NCBI RefSeq assembly: GCF_002906155.1
Contig: NZ_MUJK01000005.1
Coordinates: forward strand, 1-64,000
Reading direction: 5' to 3'
DNA length: 64,000 bases
From: Pseudomonas laurylsulfativorans
GTDB taxonomy: Bacteria; Pseudomonadota; Gammaproteobacteria; Pseudomonadales; Pseudomonadaceae
The translations under genes were made by a program, and so were the position numbers. Each line of letters begins with the position of its first letter. The stretch's first letter is position 1. Of the stretch, positions 16,903-25,985 are shown one piece after another. The notes under the pieces were generated by a model. That model was not told the origin of the DNA. It searched no databases and saw only the letters and a list, made by a program, of their open reading frames with translations.

Positions 16903-17627
16903 GACTGCTTCTCGAACTTCAAATCCCACACGCCATGCCCAAGACGCTCGCCGCGGCGTTCGAACTTGGTGATCGGGCGCTCGGCCGGGCGCGGTACGCA
17001 CTTGCCGTCTTCGGCAAGGTTGCGATAACCCGGCGCAACGCTCATCACTTCCAGCATGTATTCGGCATACGGCTCCCAGTCGGTGGCCATGTGCAGAATG
17101 CCGCCGACTTTCAACTTGCTGCGTACCAGCTCAGCGAAGGATGCCTGAACGATACGGCGCTTGTGGTGACGGCTCTTGTGCCATGGATCCGGGAAAAACA
17201 GCATCAGGCGATCGAGGCTGTTGTCGGCCACGCAGCGGTTGAGCACTTCGATGGCATCGCAATCGTAGACCCGCAGGTTGGTCAAACCCTGGGTCAGCAC
17301 GCCATTGAGCAGCGCACCGACACCCGGACGGTGAACCTCGACGCCGATGAAATCCTGATCCGGCGCAGCCGCGGCCATTTCCAGCAGCGAATGGCCCATG
17401 CCGAAACCAATTTCCAGCGAGCGCGGTGCCGAGCGACCGAACACCTGGTCGAAATCCACCGGTGCGTCGGCCAGCGGCAGCACGAACAGCGGCGTGCCCT
17501 GCTCCAGGCCCTTTTGCTGGCCTTCGGTCATGCGCCCGGCGCGCATCACGAAACTCTTGATGCGGCGGTGTTGGCGCTCGTCGCCTTCTTCCGTCTGGAT
17601 AGGCGTGTCGTTCGATTCAGTCATCAA
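16899..17627 (-). CDS. trmB: tRNA (guanine-N7-)-methyltransferase
   Basis: 242 residues (241 if the second Met is used). Methylates G46 in the variable loop of tRNA. SAM motif LEIGFGMGHSLLEMA, then FIGVEVHRPGVG, LMLFFPDPWHKSRHHKRR (the family-specific PDPW-K-x-RH-x-KRR) and TDWEPYAEYM. Start 7 bp behind thiG on the same strand, thus in the thiS-thiG-trmB run. The stop codon lies in a REP sequence, so the last residues could have been altered when the REPIN arrived. Confidence 0.95.
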   Translation of the reverse strand: MMTESNDTPIQTEEGDERQHRRIKSFVMRAGRMTEGQQKGLEQGTPLFVLPLADAPVDFDQVFGRSAPRSLEIGFGMGHSLLEMAAAAPDQDFIGVEVHRPGVGALLNGVLTQGLTNLRVYDCDAIEVLNRCVADNSLDRLMLFFPDPWHKSRHHKRRIVQASFAELVRSKLKVGGILHMATDWEPYAEYMLEVMSVAPGYRNLAEDGKCVPRPAERPITKFERRGERLGHGVWDLKFEKQS

Positions 17628-17633
17628 TGGCTC

Positions 17634-18428
17634 TTACTTGATCAGACCATCCAGCGGCGAAGAGGCGCTGGCATAGAGTTTTTTGGGCATGCGGCCGGCG
17701 AGGTAAGCCAGGCGGCCCGCGACGATCGCATGCTTCATGGCTTCAGCCATCATGACCGGCTGCTGGGCGTGGGCGATGGCCGAGTTCATCAGCACCGCAT
17801 CACAACCCAGTTCCATGGCGATGGTGGCGTCGGAAGCAGTACCGACACCGGCATCCACCAGCACGGGAATCTTGGCTTCTTCAAGGATGATCTGCAGGTT
17901 GTACGGGTTGCAGATCCCCAGGCCCGAACCGATCAGACCGGCCAGCGGCATCACCGCGATGCAGCCGATTTCCGCCAACTGGCGGGCGATGATCGGGTCA
18001 TCGCTGGTGTAGACCATCACGTCGAAACCTTCCTTGACCAGCGTTTCAGCGGCCTTGAGGGTTTCGATCACGTTGGGAAACAGGGTTTTCTGGTCGGCCA
18101 GCACTTCCAGCTTCACCAGGTTGTGGCCGTCGAGCAGCTCACGGGCCAGGCGGCAGGTGCGCACGGCCTCGATGGCGTCGTAGCAACCGGCGGTGTTCGG
18201 CAGGAAGGTATAGCGATCCGGCGACAGCACTTCGAGCAGATTCGGCTCGCCCTCGATCTGCCCAAGGTTGGTACGGCGCACGGCGAACGTGACGATCTCG
18301 GCACCCGAGGCTTCGATGGCCAGGCGGGTTTCTTCCATGTCACGGTACTTGCCGGTACCGACCAGCAAACGCGACTGGTAAGTACGACCGGCCAGGACGA
18401 AAGGCTTGTCGCTGCGAACGATGCTCAT
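17634..18428 (-). CDS. thiG: Thiazole synthase
   Basis: 264 residues, TIM barrel. With ThiS-thiocarboxylate, DXP and dehydroglycine it forms the thiazole phosphate of thiamine. The Schiff-base Lys is K106 in NLVKLEVLAD; VDAGVGTASDA and GCDAVLMNSAIA mark the phosphate site. It is preceded by thiS with a 60 bp gap. No TPP riboswitch was recognised before it. Confidence 0.96.
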   Translation of the reverse strand: MSIVRSDKPFVLAGRTYQSRLLVGTGKYRDMEETRLAIEASGAEIVTFAVRRTNLGQIEGEPNLLEVLSPDRYTFLPNTAGCYDAIEAVRTCRLARELLDGHNLVKLEVLADQKTLFPNVIETLKAAETLVKEGFDVMVYTSDDPIIARQLAEIGCIAVMPLAGLIGSGLGICNPYNLQIILEEAKIPVLVDAGVGTASDATIAMELGCDAVLMNSAIAHAQQPVMMAEAMKHAIVAGRLAYLAGRMPKKLYASASSPLDGLIK

Positions 18429-18488
18429 GGGAAATCCTCTGTAGGGGTGAGGTACTTGCAGAATTCTGTAGCCACTCGGCCGAGGCTG

Positions 18489-18689
18489 TTAGCCGCCGCC
18501 GATGGCGTGCACCACTTCGACGGTGTCGCCGTCGTTCAGCGTGGTGTCTGCATGCTGGCTGCGCGGGACGATATCCAGGTTGAGTTCGACTGCCACCCGG
18601 CGTCCGGTCAGGTCCAGACGAGTGATCAGGGCCGCAACGGTTTCACCGTCGGGCAGTTCAAAGGATTCGCCGTTCAACTGAATGCGCAT
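18489..18689 (-). CDS. thiS: Sulfur carrier protein ThiS
   Basis: 66 residues from the ATG at 18689 (MRIQLNGESFELPDG). Ubiquitin-like fold that ends in the required Gly-Gly (HAIGGG), the site of thiocarboxylation. It gives sulfur to ThiG. An upstream extension of six codons is open but unneeded. Confidence 0.94.
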   Translation of the reverse strand: MRIQLNGESFELPDGETVAALITRLDLTGRRVAVELNLDIVPRSQHADTTLNDGDTVEVVHAIGGG

Positions 18690-18779
18690 GCCGGATGCCG
18701 CCATCATTTTTAGGGGCAGGCATTCTAGCCCGATCAGTCAGGCCGACCCAAGCCATTCGTCATGAAATGGACCGTTAAG

Positions 18780-19151
18780 TCAGCTCAGGCGCCAGGCGGC
18801 AAGTCCGAGGCAAAACCAGCCCACCAGGAAGGCCAGACCACCGAACGGGGTGATGATGCCGAGCTTGCTGATGCCCGTCAGCGCCAATACATACAGGCTA
18901 CCTGAAAACAGCAGGATGCCGATGGCAAACGATGCGCCGGCCCAGGTGGCGAGTCGACCGGGAATTTGTGTAGCCAGTGCTGCGATACCGAGTAGCGCCA
19001 GGGCGTGCACCAATTGATAGGTGACGCCGGTATGGAAGATCGCCAGGTACTCGGCGCTCAGGCGATTTTTCAGGCCATGGGCGGCAAATGCCCCAAGGCC
19101 GACACCAGTGAAGCCGAAAAAAGCGGCCAGCATCAGAAAGCCACGCAGCAT
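18780..19151 (-). CDS. DUF423 family membrane protein
   Basis: 123 residues with four hydrophobic helices. The typical N-terminal pattern FFGFTGVGLGAFAAHGLK is present, followed by FHTGVTYQLVHALALL and FAIGILLFSGSLY. The role of the family (YgdD) is unknown. Its start lies 74 bp from mtgA, divergent. Confidence 0.9.
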   Translation of the reverse strand: MLRGFLMLAAFFGFTGVGLGAFAAHGLKNRLSAEYLAIFHTGVTYQLVHALALLGIAALATQIPGRLATWAGASFAIGILLFSGSLYVLALTGISKLGIITPFGGLAFLVGWFCLGLAAWRLS

Positions 19152-19186
19152 GCAGAACTCCAGTCAGTTTCGATCCAAAGGGTCTG

Positions 19187-19192
19187 TATAAT
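19187..19192 (+). promoter_or_regulatory. Candidate extended -10 element for mtgA
   Basis: TATAAT preceded by TG (TGTATAAT), 34 bp before the mtgA ATG, in the divergent DUF423/mtgA spacer. The -35 (TCAGTT at 19164-19169, 17 bp spacer) is weak, which suits an extended -10 promoter. Confidence 0.5.
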
Positions 19193-19225
19193 GGCCCGCT
19201 CAACGGGTTCGGCCAAGCCATCTCT

Positions 19226-19948
19226 ATGCTGCGTATCTATTTCCGTCATTTCTCCAAGGCCGTGCTCTGGTTCATGGGTGGCAGCGTATTGCTGGTGCTG
19301 ATCTTTCGCGTGGTGCCGCCACCGGGGACGGCGTTGATGGTCGAGCGCAAGATCGAATCCTGGTTCGATGGCGAACCCATTGACCTGCAACGGACCTGGA
19401 AACCCTGGGACGAGATCTCCGATGACCTCAAAGTCGCGGTGATTGCCGGGGAAGACCAGAAATTCCCGGAGCACTGGGGCTTCGATATCGGCGCGATTCA
19501 GGCGGCATTTGCCCATAACGAACGCGGCGGCTCGATCCGTGGCGCCAGCACCCTGAGCCAGCAAGTCTCGAAAAACCTGTTCCTGTGGTCTGGCCGTAGC
19601 TGGCTGCGCAAAGGCCTGGAGGCCTGGTTTACCACGCTGATCGAAGTGTTCTGGCCCAAACAGCGGATTCTTGAGGTGTACCTCAACAGCGTCGAGTGGG
19701 ATGACGGCGTGTTTGGTGCCGAAGCGGCAGCCCGGCATCATTTTGGCGTGAGCGCCAAGAACCTCAGCCGCCAGCAATCGAGCTTGTTGGCCGCCGTACT
19801 ACCCAACCCGCGGGTCTGGAGCGCCAGCCATCCGACTTCCTACGTATCGCGTCGGGCAGGGTGGATCCGACAACAGATGAGCCAACTCGGTGGCGACAGC
19901 TATCTGGTCGGGCTGAACGATTCGCGCCGGGCGCCTTGGGCCCAGTAA
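19226..19948 (+). CDS. mtgA: Monofunctional biosynthetic peptidoglycan transglycosylase
   Basis: 240 residues. One N-terminal membrane helix (about 11-30), then a glycosyltransferase family 51 domain. Motifs: EDQKFPEHWGFD with the catalytic Glu, RGASTLSQQVSKNLFLW, and LEVYLNSVEWDDGVFGAEAAA. It polymerises lipid II glycan strands without transpeptidase activity. Alone on its strand. Confidence 0.95.
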   Translation: MLRIYFRHFSKAVLWFMGGSVLLVLIFRVVPPPGTALMVERKIESWFDGEPIDLQRTWKPWDEISDDLKVAVIAGEDQKFPEHWGFDIGAIQAAFAHNERGGSIRGASTLSQQVSKNLFLWSGRSWLRKGLEAWFTTLIEVFWPKQRILEVYLNSVEWDDGVFGAEAAARHHFGVSAKNLSRQQSSLLAAVLPNPRVWSASHPTSYVSRRAGWIRQQMSQLGGDSYLVGLNDSRRAPWAQ

Positions 19949-19983
19949 CCGATCACCATTTACTGAAGCACTGAAGCCCCCTA

Positions 19984-20072
19984 TGGGGAGCGAGCGTGCT
20001 CACGAGTGCGGTGGGTCATTCAACATTGATATCGACTGAACTGACGCCATCGCGAGCAAGCTCCCACACATT
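19984..20072. repeat. Degenerate REP pair
   Basis: GGGAGCGAGCGTGCTCACGA at the left and CATCGCGAGCAAGCTCCCAC at the right, both with mismatches to the REP core, about 90 nt apart outside to outside. It lies between mtgA and the rpoH terminator. Confidence 0.65.
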
Positions 20073-20095
20073 GGTTTTGTGTGGCGCCATAAACA

Positions 20096-20128
20096 AAAAC
20101 GCCCCGATCAATGATCGAGGCGTTTTTT
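20096..20128 (-). terminator. Rho-independent terminator of rpoH
   Basis: Inverted repeat AAAACGCC-CCGATC / GATCG-AGGCGTTTT with a three-base loop and T runs on both sides, so it may work in both directions. It begins about 17 bp after the rpoH stop. Confidence 0.85.
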
Positions 20129-20144
20129 ATTGCCTACTGGCCAG

Positions 20145-20999
20145 TTATGCAGCGATCGACAACTTGAGCTTGTTCATCGCGCTCTTCTCGAGCTGGCGAA
20201 TACGCTCTGCCGACACGTTGTACTTCTGCGCCAGGTCGTGCAGCGTGGCTTTTTCTTCCGCCAGCCAGCGCTGGTAGAGGATGTCACGACTGCGGTCGTC
20301 CAGCACTTCCAGCGCTTCGTGCAGGTTGTGGTTGGAGTTGTCGCTCCAGTCGGCGTCTTCCAGTTGACGGGCCGGGTCGTACCGGTGGTCTTCCAGATAG
20401 TTGGCCGGCGACTGAAAAGCACTGTCGTCGTCCGCTTCGGCAGCCGGGTCGAAGGCCATGTCATGGCCGGTCAGGCGGCTTTCCATCTCGCGCACTTCAC
20501 GCGGCTCTACACCCAGGCTTTCCGCCACACGGTGGACTTCCTCGTTGTTCAACCAGGCCAGACGCTTCTTCTGGCTGCGCAGGTTGAAGAACAACTTGCG
20601 CTGGGCCTTGGTGGTCGCGACTTTCACAATGCGCCAGTTGCGCAGGATGAACTCGTGGATTTCCGCCTTGATCCAGTGCACGGCAAAGGACACCAGGCGC
20701 ACGCCCATTTCCGGGTTGAAGCGCTTCACGGCCTTCATCAGGCCGACGTTGCCTTCCTGGATCAGGTCAGCCTGAGCCAGGCCGTAGCCGGAATAGCTAC
20801 GGGCGATATGTACGACAAAACGCAGGTGGGCGAGCACCATCTGCCGAGCCGCCCCCAAATCCTGCTCATAATAGAGACTCTCGGCCAGTTCACGCTCCTG
20901 CTCCGGCGACAGCAATGGAATGCTGTTGACGGTGTGCACATAGGCCTCCAGGTTCGCACCCGGGACCAGAGCATATGCAGGTTGCAAAGAATTGGTCAT
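20145..20999 (-). CDS. rpoH: RNA polymerase sigma-32 factor (heat shock)
   Basis: 284 residues. Regions 2.1-2.4 show AHLRFVVHIARSYSGYGL, LIQEGNVGLMKAVKRF and SFAVHWIKAEIHEFI; the RpoH box is QRKLFFNLRSQK; region 4 carries the helix-turn-helix near the C terminus (LHDLAQKYNVSAERIRQLE). It directs heat-shock transcription. A sigma-E type promoter lies upstream, and its own terminator follows. Transcribed alone after ftsX. Confidence 0.97.
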   Translation of the reverse strand: MTNSLQPAYALVPGANLEAYVHTVNSIPLLSPEQERELAESLYYEQDLGAARQMVLAHLRFVVHIARSYSGYGLAQADLIQEGNVGLMKAVKRFNPEMGVRLVSFAVHWIKAEIHEFILRNWRIVKVATTKAQRKLFFNLRSQKKRLAWLNNEEVHRVAESLGVEPREVREMESRLTGHDMAFDPAAEADDDSAFQSPANYLEDHRYDPARQLEDADWSDNSNHNLHEALEVLDDRSRDILYQRWLAEEKATLHDLAQKYNVSAERIRQLEKSAMNKLKLSIAA

Positions 21000-21047
21000 A
21001 CGAAAAAACCTCCGACTTACAAACTCGTGCAGTTCAGCACTGCGAAA

Positions 21048-21074
21048 ATTGACCGGAAACCGAAAGACAAGTTC
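21048..21074 (-). promoter_or_regulatory. Candidate sigma-E (AlgU)-type promoter of rpoH
   Basis: On the minus strand GAACTT (21069-21074), a 16-base spacer and TCAAT (21048-21052), close to the extracytoplasmic stress consensus GAACTT-N16-TCnnA. The -10 is about 49 bp from the rpoH start. In P. aeruginosa rpoH is known to have an AlgU-dependent promoter, which supports the reading. Confidence 0.65.
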
Positions 21075-21120
21075 CCTAAAACCCTAAAAACGCTGAAAGG
21101 TCAATACGAGCAAAATGATA

Positions 21121-22143
21121 CTACTTAGGCGCAAGCTCCCTCAGGTGGCGTGCGACTGCAATCCATGCACCGATATACCCCAACAGCACCGCGCCAAGCA
21201 AGAGAGACAGACCGTCGGCAACTGGCACTCCAGCCAGCGCAAAATCACTGCCGTACAAACCGGCCAGCCCTACCACCGCGTCGTTCAGCCAATCAAGGCC
21301 AAACGCGAGTACGCCCCAAGACAGAATCCCCGCACCGAAGCCATAAAGCGCACCCATATATAGAAAGGGCCTGCGTACATAGCTGTCAGTGCCGCCGACC
21401 AGTTTAATCACTTCTATCTCTGTGCGGCGGTTTTCAATATGAAGACGAATGGTATTGCCTATCACCAAAAGTAATGCAGAAACCAGAAGCACGGTCAGAC
21501 CGAAGACAAAACGGTCACCCAGCTTGAGAATGGCTGCCAGACGCTCGACCCAGACTAAATCAAGTTGCGCCTGCTGCACCTTCGGCAGCTCGGATAGTTT
21601 TTGTCTTAATGCTTCAAGCGCCGGCTTGTCGACTTCGGTCGGCGTCACCAGGACCACGCCCGGCAGCGGGTTCTCCGGCAATTCCTTGAGCGCCTCGCCA
21701 AGACCGGACTGCTGCTGGAACTCTTCCAGCGCCTGCTCGCGACCAACATATTCGGCATCGGCCACACCAGGCATACCCTTGATCTGATCGCGTAGCGATT
21801 CGCCTTCGGCCGGCTTGGCCTCAAGGTCCAGATACAGGGAAATCTGCGCCGCACGCTGCCAGGAACCACCCAGACGCTCGACGTTACTTAGCAAAAGTGA
21901 CAGGCCCATGGGTAAACTCAGGGCCACCGCCATCACCATGCAGGTGAAAAAACTGCCGACAGGCTGCTTGCCCAGGCGGCGCAAGCTGTCGACCATGCTG
22001 GCGCGATGGCTTTCGATCCAGGCGCGGAACAACGTGGCAAAGTCCGGCCCGTCGTCATCGTCGTGTTTTTTCTTTTGCGGCTGCGGATCGGCGGCCTTCG
22101 GGGCCACACGTTCGGAAACCTTGGGGCTACGTGTTGCGCTCAT
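21121..22143 (-). CDS. ftsX: Cell division ABC transporter-like permease FtsX
   Basis: 340 residues. Polar N-terminal stretch of about 65 residues, a first membrane helix, a periplasmic domain (about 95-210) and three C-terminal helices. LHIENRRTEIEVIKLVGGTDSYVRRPF is the characteristic cytoplasmic loop. With FtsE it governs peptidoglycan hydrolases at the septum. Overlaps ftsE by four bases. Confidence 0.95.
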   Translation of the reverse strand: MSATRSPKVSERVAPKAADPQPQKKKHDDDDGPDFATLFRAWIESHRASMVDSLRRLGKQPVGSFFTCMVMAVALSLPMGLSLLLSNVERLGGSWQRAAQISLYLDLEAKPAEGESLRDQIKGMPGVADAEYVGREQALEEFQQQSGLGEALKELPENPLPGVVLVTPTEVDKPALEALRQKLSELPKVQQAQLDLVWVERLAAILKLGDRFVFGLTVLLVSALLLVIGNTIRLHIENRRTEIEVIKLVGGTDSYVRRPFLYMGALYGFGAGILSWGVLAFGLDWLNDAVVGLAGLYGSDFALAGVPVADGLSLLLGAVLLGYIGAWIAVARHLRELAPK

Positions 22144-22811
22144 ACGGCCGCCTCCCCGTCACCGATCAATCGACCGCGCTGCAGCGTCAGCATGCGATGG
22201 CGCATGCGGGCAATCAGGGCCAGGTCGTGACTGGCGATCAGCACGCTGGTACCCAGGCGATTGATGTCTTCGAACACACCCATGATCTCAGCGGCCAGCC
22301 GCGGGTCGAGGTTACCGGTCGGCTCGTCCGCCAGCAGCAAGGCCGGGCGATGGACGATGGCGCGAGCGATACCGACGCGCTGCTGCTGACCGGTTGAGAG
22401 GTCGCCCGGGTACAGATCGGTTTTATCCGACAGCGCCACGCGCTCCAGTGCCGAGTCCACGCGCTTGGCGATCTCGGCCTTGGACAGCCCCAGGATCTGC
22501 AAAGGCAACGCAACGTTGTTGAACACCGTGCGATCGAACAGTAGCTGGTGATTCTGGAACACCACGCCGATCTGCCGACGCAGGAAAGGAATCTGCGCGT
22601 TGCTGATGGTGCTCAGGTCTTGCCCGGCGAGCAGCAACTTGCCGCTGGTCGGACGCTCCATGGCCAGCAACAGCCGCAACAAGGTGCTTTTACCGGCGCC
22701 GGAATGGCCGGTGACAAACAGAAACTCGCCACGACGGACTCGAAAGCTCAGCTCATGCAAGCCGACGTGACCGTTCGGGTAGCGCTTACCGACCTGTTCG
22801 AAACGAATCAT
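22140..22811 (-). CDS. ftsE: Cell division ATP-binding protein FtsE
   Basis: 223 residues, ABC ATPase. Walker A GHSGAGKSTLLRL, Q-loop in VFQNHQLL, signature LSTGQQQRVGIARA, Walker B ALLLADEPTGNLD, His in IASHDLAL. Four-base overlaps on both sides with ftsY and ftsX show one operon. Confidence 0.97.
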   Translation of the reverse strand: MIRFEQVGKRYPNGHVGLHELSFRVRRGEFLFVTGHSGAGKSTLLRLLLAMERPTSGKLLLAGQDLSTISNAQIPFLRRQIGVVFQNHQLLFDRTVFNNVALPLQILGLSKAEIAKRVDSALERVALSDKTDLYPGDLSTGQQQRVGIARAIVHRPALLLADEPTGNLDPRLAAEIMGVFEDINRLGTSVLIASHDLALIARMRHRMLTLQRGRLIGDGEAAV

Positions 22812-24286
22812 GAACGCTCCCGCTCGGCAAACAATGCCTGGACAAAGGGTTCTGCTTCAAAGGTACGCAAATCGTCGATGCCTTCACCGACACCGATATA
22901 GCGGATCGGCAGGCCGAATTGCTTGGCCAGGGCGAAAATCACCCCCCCTTTCGCGGTGCCATCGAGCTTGGTCAGCGCCAGGCCAGTCAGTTCGACGGTC
23001 TGGTTGAATTGCTTGGCCTGGTTGATGGCGTTCTGGCCGGTGCCGGCGTCAAGCACCAACAGCACTTCGTGAGGAGCGTCGGCGTCAAGTTTGCCGATCA
23101 CGCGGCGAACCTTTTTCAGCTCTTCCATCAGGTTGTCTTTGGTGTGCAGGCGGCCGGCGGTGTCGGCGATCAGCACGTCGATGCCACGGGCCTTGGCGGC
23201 CTGCACGGCGTCGAAGATCACCGAAGCCGAGTCGGCGCCAGTGTGCTGCGCGATCACCGGAATCTTGTTGCGCTCGCCCCAGACCTGCAACTGCTCCACC
23301 GCGGCCGCGCGGAAGGTGTCGCCGGCGGCGAGCATGACTTTCTTGCCCTCCAACTGCAGCTTCTTCGCCAGCTTGCCGATGGTGGTGGTCTTGCCGGCAC
23401 CGTTGACGCCGACTACCAGAATCACGAACGGCTTGTTCTGCGAGGTGATTTTCAGCGGCTGCTCAACAGGCTTGAGCATGGCGGTCAGTTCGGCCTGCAG
23501 GGATTTGTAAAGGGCATCGGAGTCGGCCAGCTCTTTGCGCGCGACCTTCTGCGTCAGGCGCTGAATGATCACCGAAGTGGCTTCGACACCCACGTCGGCG
23601 GTCAGCAAACGGGTTTCGAGGTCTTCGAGCAGTTCGTCATCGATGGCCTTCCTGCCCAAAAACAGGCTGGCCATGCCTTCGCCGATACTGGCGCTGGTCT
23701 TGGACAGGCCCTGCTTGAGGCGGGCGAAGAAACCGGCTTTGGTTTCTTCGGTGCGCACCGGCTCGACCGGAGTTTCGACGGGAGCAGGAACGGAAGCAGG
23801 TGCCGCAACAATCGGGGCTACCGTCGCTACAACGGGTGGAGCCACCGGTTCGGTTACAACCGGTGCAGGTGCAGGCTCAGCCACAACGACTGGCGCCACC
23901 ACCGGCTCGACCACAGGCGCATGAACCGGGGCCGGAATCGGCGGGGTCACGTGAGGGGCCAGGTCATTCTCGACCAATGCCACCGGTTCCTCCGCCACGG
24001 GCAGGGTCAGCCATGGCTCGGCAACGGCGGTCTGCGGTTGCTCAATGATTTCGCTGACAGGCTCGGCAACAGTCTCGACCTGCGCTTGCAGCACCGGCTC
24101 GGCAATCGGCAGGACCACCGGCGCGGGCGCTTCTTCTATTACCGGAGCCGCGACAGGCGCTGGCTCAGGAACAGGTTGTGGCTGTTCGACGACGGGTTCC
24201 TGCGGCTTTTTGCGCAGCCATCCGAACAGGCTTTTTTTCTCGCCAGCCGCAGCTGGGGTCTTCTTGTCGTCGTTGGAACCAAACAT
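22808..24286 (-). CDS. ftsY: Signal recognition particle receptor FtsY
   Basis: 492 residues. The first ~180 form a low-complexity acidic/Pro-Ala-Val-rich A domain (after an N-terminal basic patch SLFGWLRKKPQEP), the rest is the NG GTPase: GVNGAGKTTTIGKLA (P-loop), DTFRAAAVEQLQ, DTAGRLHTKDNLMEEL and LTKLDGTAKGG. It docks SRP-ribosome complexes at the inner membrane. The length of the A domain is larger than needed for function and varies between species. First gene of ftsYEX. Confidence 0.97.
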   Translation of the reverse strand: MFGSNDDKKTPAAAGEKKSLFGWLRKKPQEPVVEQPQPVPEPAPVAAPVIEEAPAPVVLPIAEPVLQAQVETVAEPVSEIIEQPQTAVAEPWLTLPVAEEPVALVENDLAPHVTPPIPAPVHAPVVEPVVAPVVVAEPAPAPVVTEPVAPPVVATVAPIVAAPASVPAPVETPVEPVRTEETKAGFFARLKQGLSKTSASIGEGMASLFLGRKAIDDELLEDLETRLLTADVGVEATSVIIQRLTQKVARKELADSDALYKSLQAELTAMLKPVEQPLKITSQNKPFVILVVGVNGAGKTTTIGKLAKKLQLEGKKVMLAAGDTFRAAAVEQLQVWGERNKIPVIAQHTGADSASVIFDAVQAAKARGIDVLIADTAGRLHTKDNLMEELKKVRRVIGKLDADAPHEVLLVLDAGTGQNAINQAKQFNQTVELTGLALTKLDGTAKGGVIFALAKQFGLPIRYIGVGEGIDDLRTFEAEPFVQALFAERERS

Positions 24287-24629
24287 GGAGGACGGCTATC
24301 TCACGGTAGCGACGCGCCAATGGCGCCCCGGCAAATAAATATTCGATGCAGAACAGACTGCGATTGACCCAGCTTGTTCACGCGCAACATTTTGTCGAGG
24401 AGCCAACGGCGCCTCAAAGGTCGACTAATACGAAGGACTGGAACGGCATCGTCGGCGAAAACGCAGAGTTTAGCTGACAAACTCAAAGTTTCTGCCGGTA
24501 ACCCATGCAACCCGCAGGCCGGTCAAAGGCCTGATAGGCGTGGCCGCCAGTAAAACGGATCAGTATCCTAGCACCTCCTCACCCGCCTAGGCTAAGACCA
24601 AGCGGGCAGCCCCAAAGGTTTAAAAACGA
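24287..24629. other. Intergenic region between ftsY and the M16 peptidase gene
   Basis: 343 bp between divergent genes. I see no gene and no REP. It must hold the promoters of ftsYEX (minus) and of the M16 pair (plus); an AT-rich stretch near 24331-24343 could serve as the -10 region for ftsY, but no convincing hexamer pair was identified. Confidence 0.5.
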
Positions 24630-25985
24630 ATGAATGCTCTTGCCCGCCGCGCCGCAGGCCTGCTGCTCAGCACAGTTTGCCTGCCCCTTTCGGCCCTTGC
24701 TGCCGACCCGCAACCCACCCACGAATTCACCCTCGACAATGGCCTGAAGGTGGTCGTGCGTGAAGACCACCGTGCGCCAGTGGTGGTGTCCCAGGTCTGG
24801 TACAAAGTCGGCTCCAGCTATGAGACGCCGGGCAATACCGGTCTGTCCCACGCTTTGGAACACATGATGTTCAAGGGTAGCGAGAAGGTTGGTCCAGGCG
24901 AAGCCTCGCTGATCCTGCGCGACCTCGGCGCCGAAGAGAACGCATTCACCAGCGATGATTTCACCGCCTATTACCAGGTACTGGCCCGGGATCGCCTGGG
25001 CGTGGCCTTCGAGCTGGAAGCCGACCGCATGGCCAGCTTGCGCCTGCCACCTGATGAGTTCGCCAAGGAAATCGAGGTCATCAAGGAAGAACGTCGCCTG
25101 CGTACCGACGACAAGCCGATGTCCAAGGCCTACGAGCGTTTCAAGGCCATGGCCTATCCGGCCAGCGGCTACCACACGCCGACCATCGGCTGGATGGCCG
25201 ACCTTGAGCGAATGAAAGTCGAAGAGCTGCGCCATTGGTACGAAACCTGGTACGTGCCCAACAACGCCACGCTGGTGGTGGTTGGCGATGTCACCCCGGA
25301 CGAAGTCAAAACCCTGGCCCAACGCTATTTCGGCCCGATCGCCAGGCGTGATGTGCCGGCCGCGAAAAAACCGCTGGAACTGGCCGAGCCGGGCGAGCGT
25401 CAGATCACCCTGCATGTGCAGACCCAACTGCCCAGTCTGATGCTGGCCTTCAACGTGCCGAGCATTGCCACCGCCGACGACAAGCGCCTGGTCAATGCCC
25501 TGCGCTTGATCTCGGCGCTGCTCGACGGCGGCTACAGCGGACGCATCCCGACGCAACTGGAGCGTGGAGAAGAATTGGTGTCAGGCGGCTCGTCGAGTTA
25601 CGACGCCTACACCCGTGGCGACAGCCTCTTCACCCTGTCGGCATCGCCAAACTCGCAGAAACACAAGACCATCGCCCAGGCGCAAGCCGGTTTGTGGAAG
25701 CTGCTCGACCAGCTGAAAACCACGGCGCCTACCGCCGAGGAGCTGGAACGCGTACGTGCACAAGTCATCGCCGGCCTGGTCTTCGAGCGCGACTCGATCA
25801 CCAGCCAGGCCACCGCCATCGGCCAGCTGGAAACCGTCGGCCTGTCATGGAAACTGATGGACACCGAACTGGCCGACCTGGAAAGCGTTACCCCCGAAGA
25901 CATTCAGAAAGCCGCCAAGCTGTATTTCACCCGCGAACGTCTCAGCGTCGCCCATGTACTGCCTCTGGAGACGACTCATGAGTGA
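24630..25985 (+). CDS. M16 family zinc protease (active subunit)
   Basis: 451 residues with a Sec signal peptide (residues 1-25, ending ALAADP). The inverted zinc motif is H74-A-L-E77-H78; the distal zinc Glu lies in VIKEERR (about 153-154). Pitrilysin/MPP-type fold. The next gene codes for an M16 protein without this motif, so the two probably act as a heterodimer in the periplasm. Similar pairs are common in pseudomonads; the substrate is unknown. It overlaps the next gene by eight bases. Confidence 0.93.
   Translation: MNALARRAAGLLLSTVCLPLSALAADPQPTHEFTLDNGLKVVVREDHRAPVVVSQVWYKVGSSYETPGNTGLSHALEHMMFKGSEKVGPGEASLILRDLGAEENAFTSDDFTAYYQVLARDRLGVAFELEADRMASLRLPPDEFAKEIEVIKEERRLRTDDKPMSKAYERFKAMAYPASGYHTPTIGWMADLERMKVEELRHWYETWYVPNNATLVVVGDVTPDEVKTLAQRYFGPIARRDVPAAKKPLELAEPGERQITLHVQTQLPSLMLAFNVPSIATADDKRLVNALRLISALLDGGYSGRIPTQLERGEELVSGGSSSYDAYTRGDSLFTLSASPNSQKHKTIAQAQAGLWKLLDQLKTTAPTAEELERVRAQVIAGLVFERDSITSQATAIGQLETVGLSWKLMDTELADLESVTPEDIQKAAKLYFTRERLSVAHVLPLETTHE

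Noticed and set aside
16935..18713. 592-codon open frame on the plus strand
   Set aside because: It lies antisense to trmB, thiG and thiS, which all have clear motifs; long antisense frames are expected in GC-rich genes.
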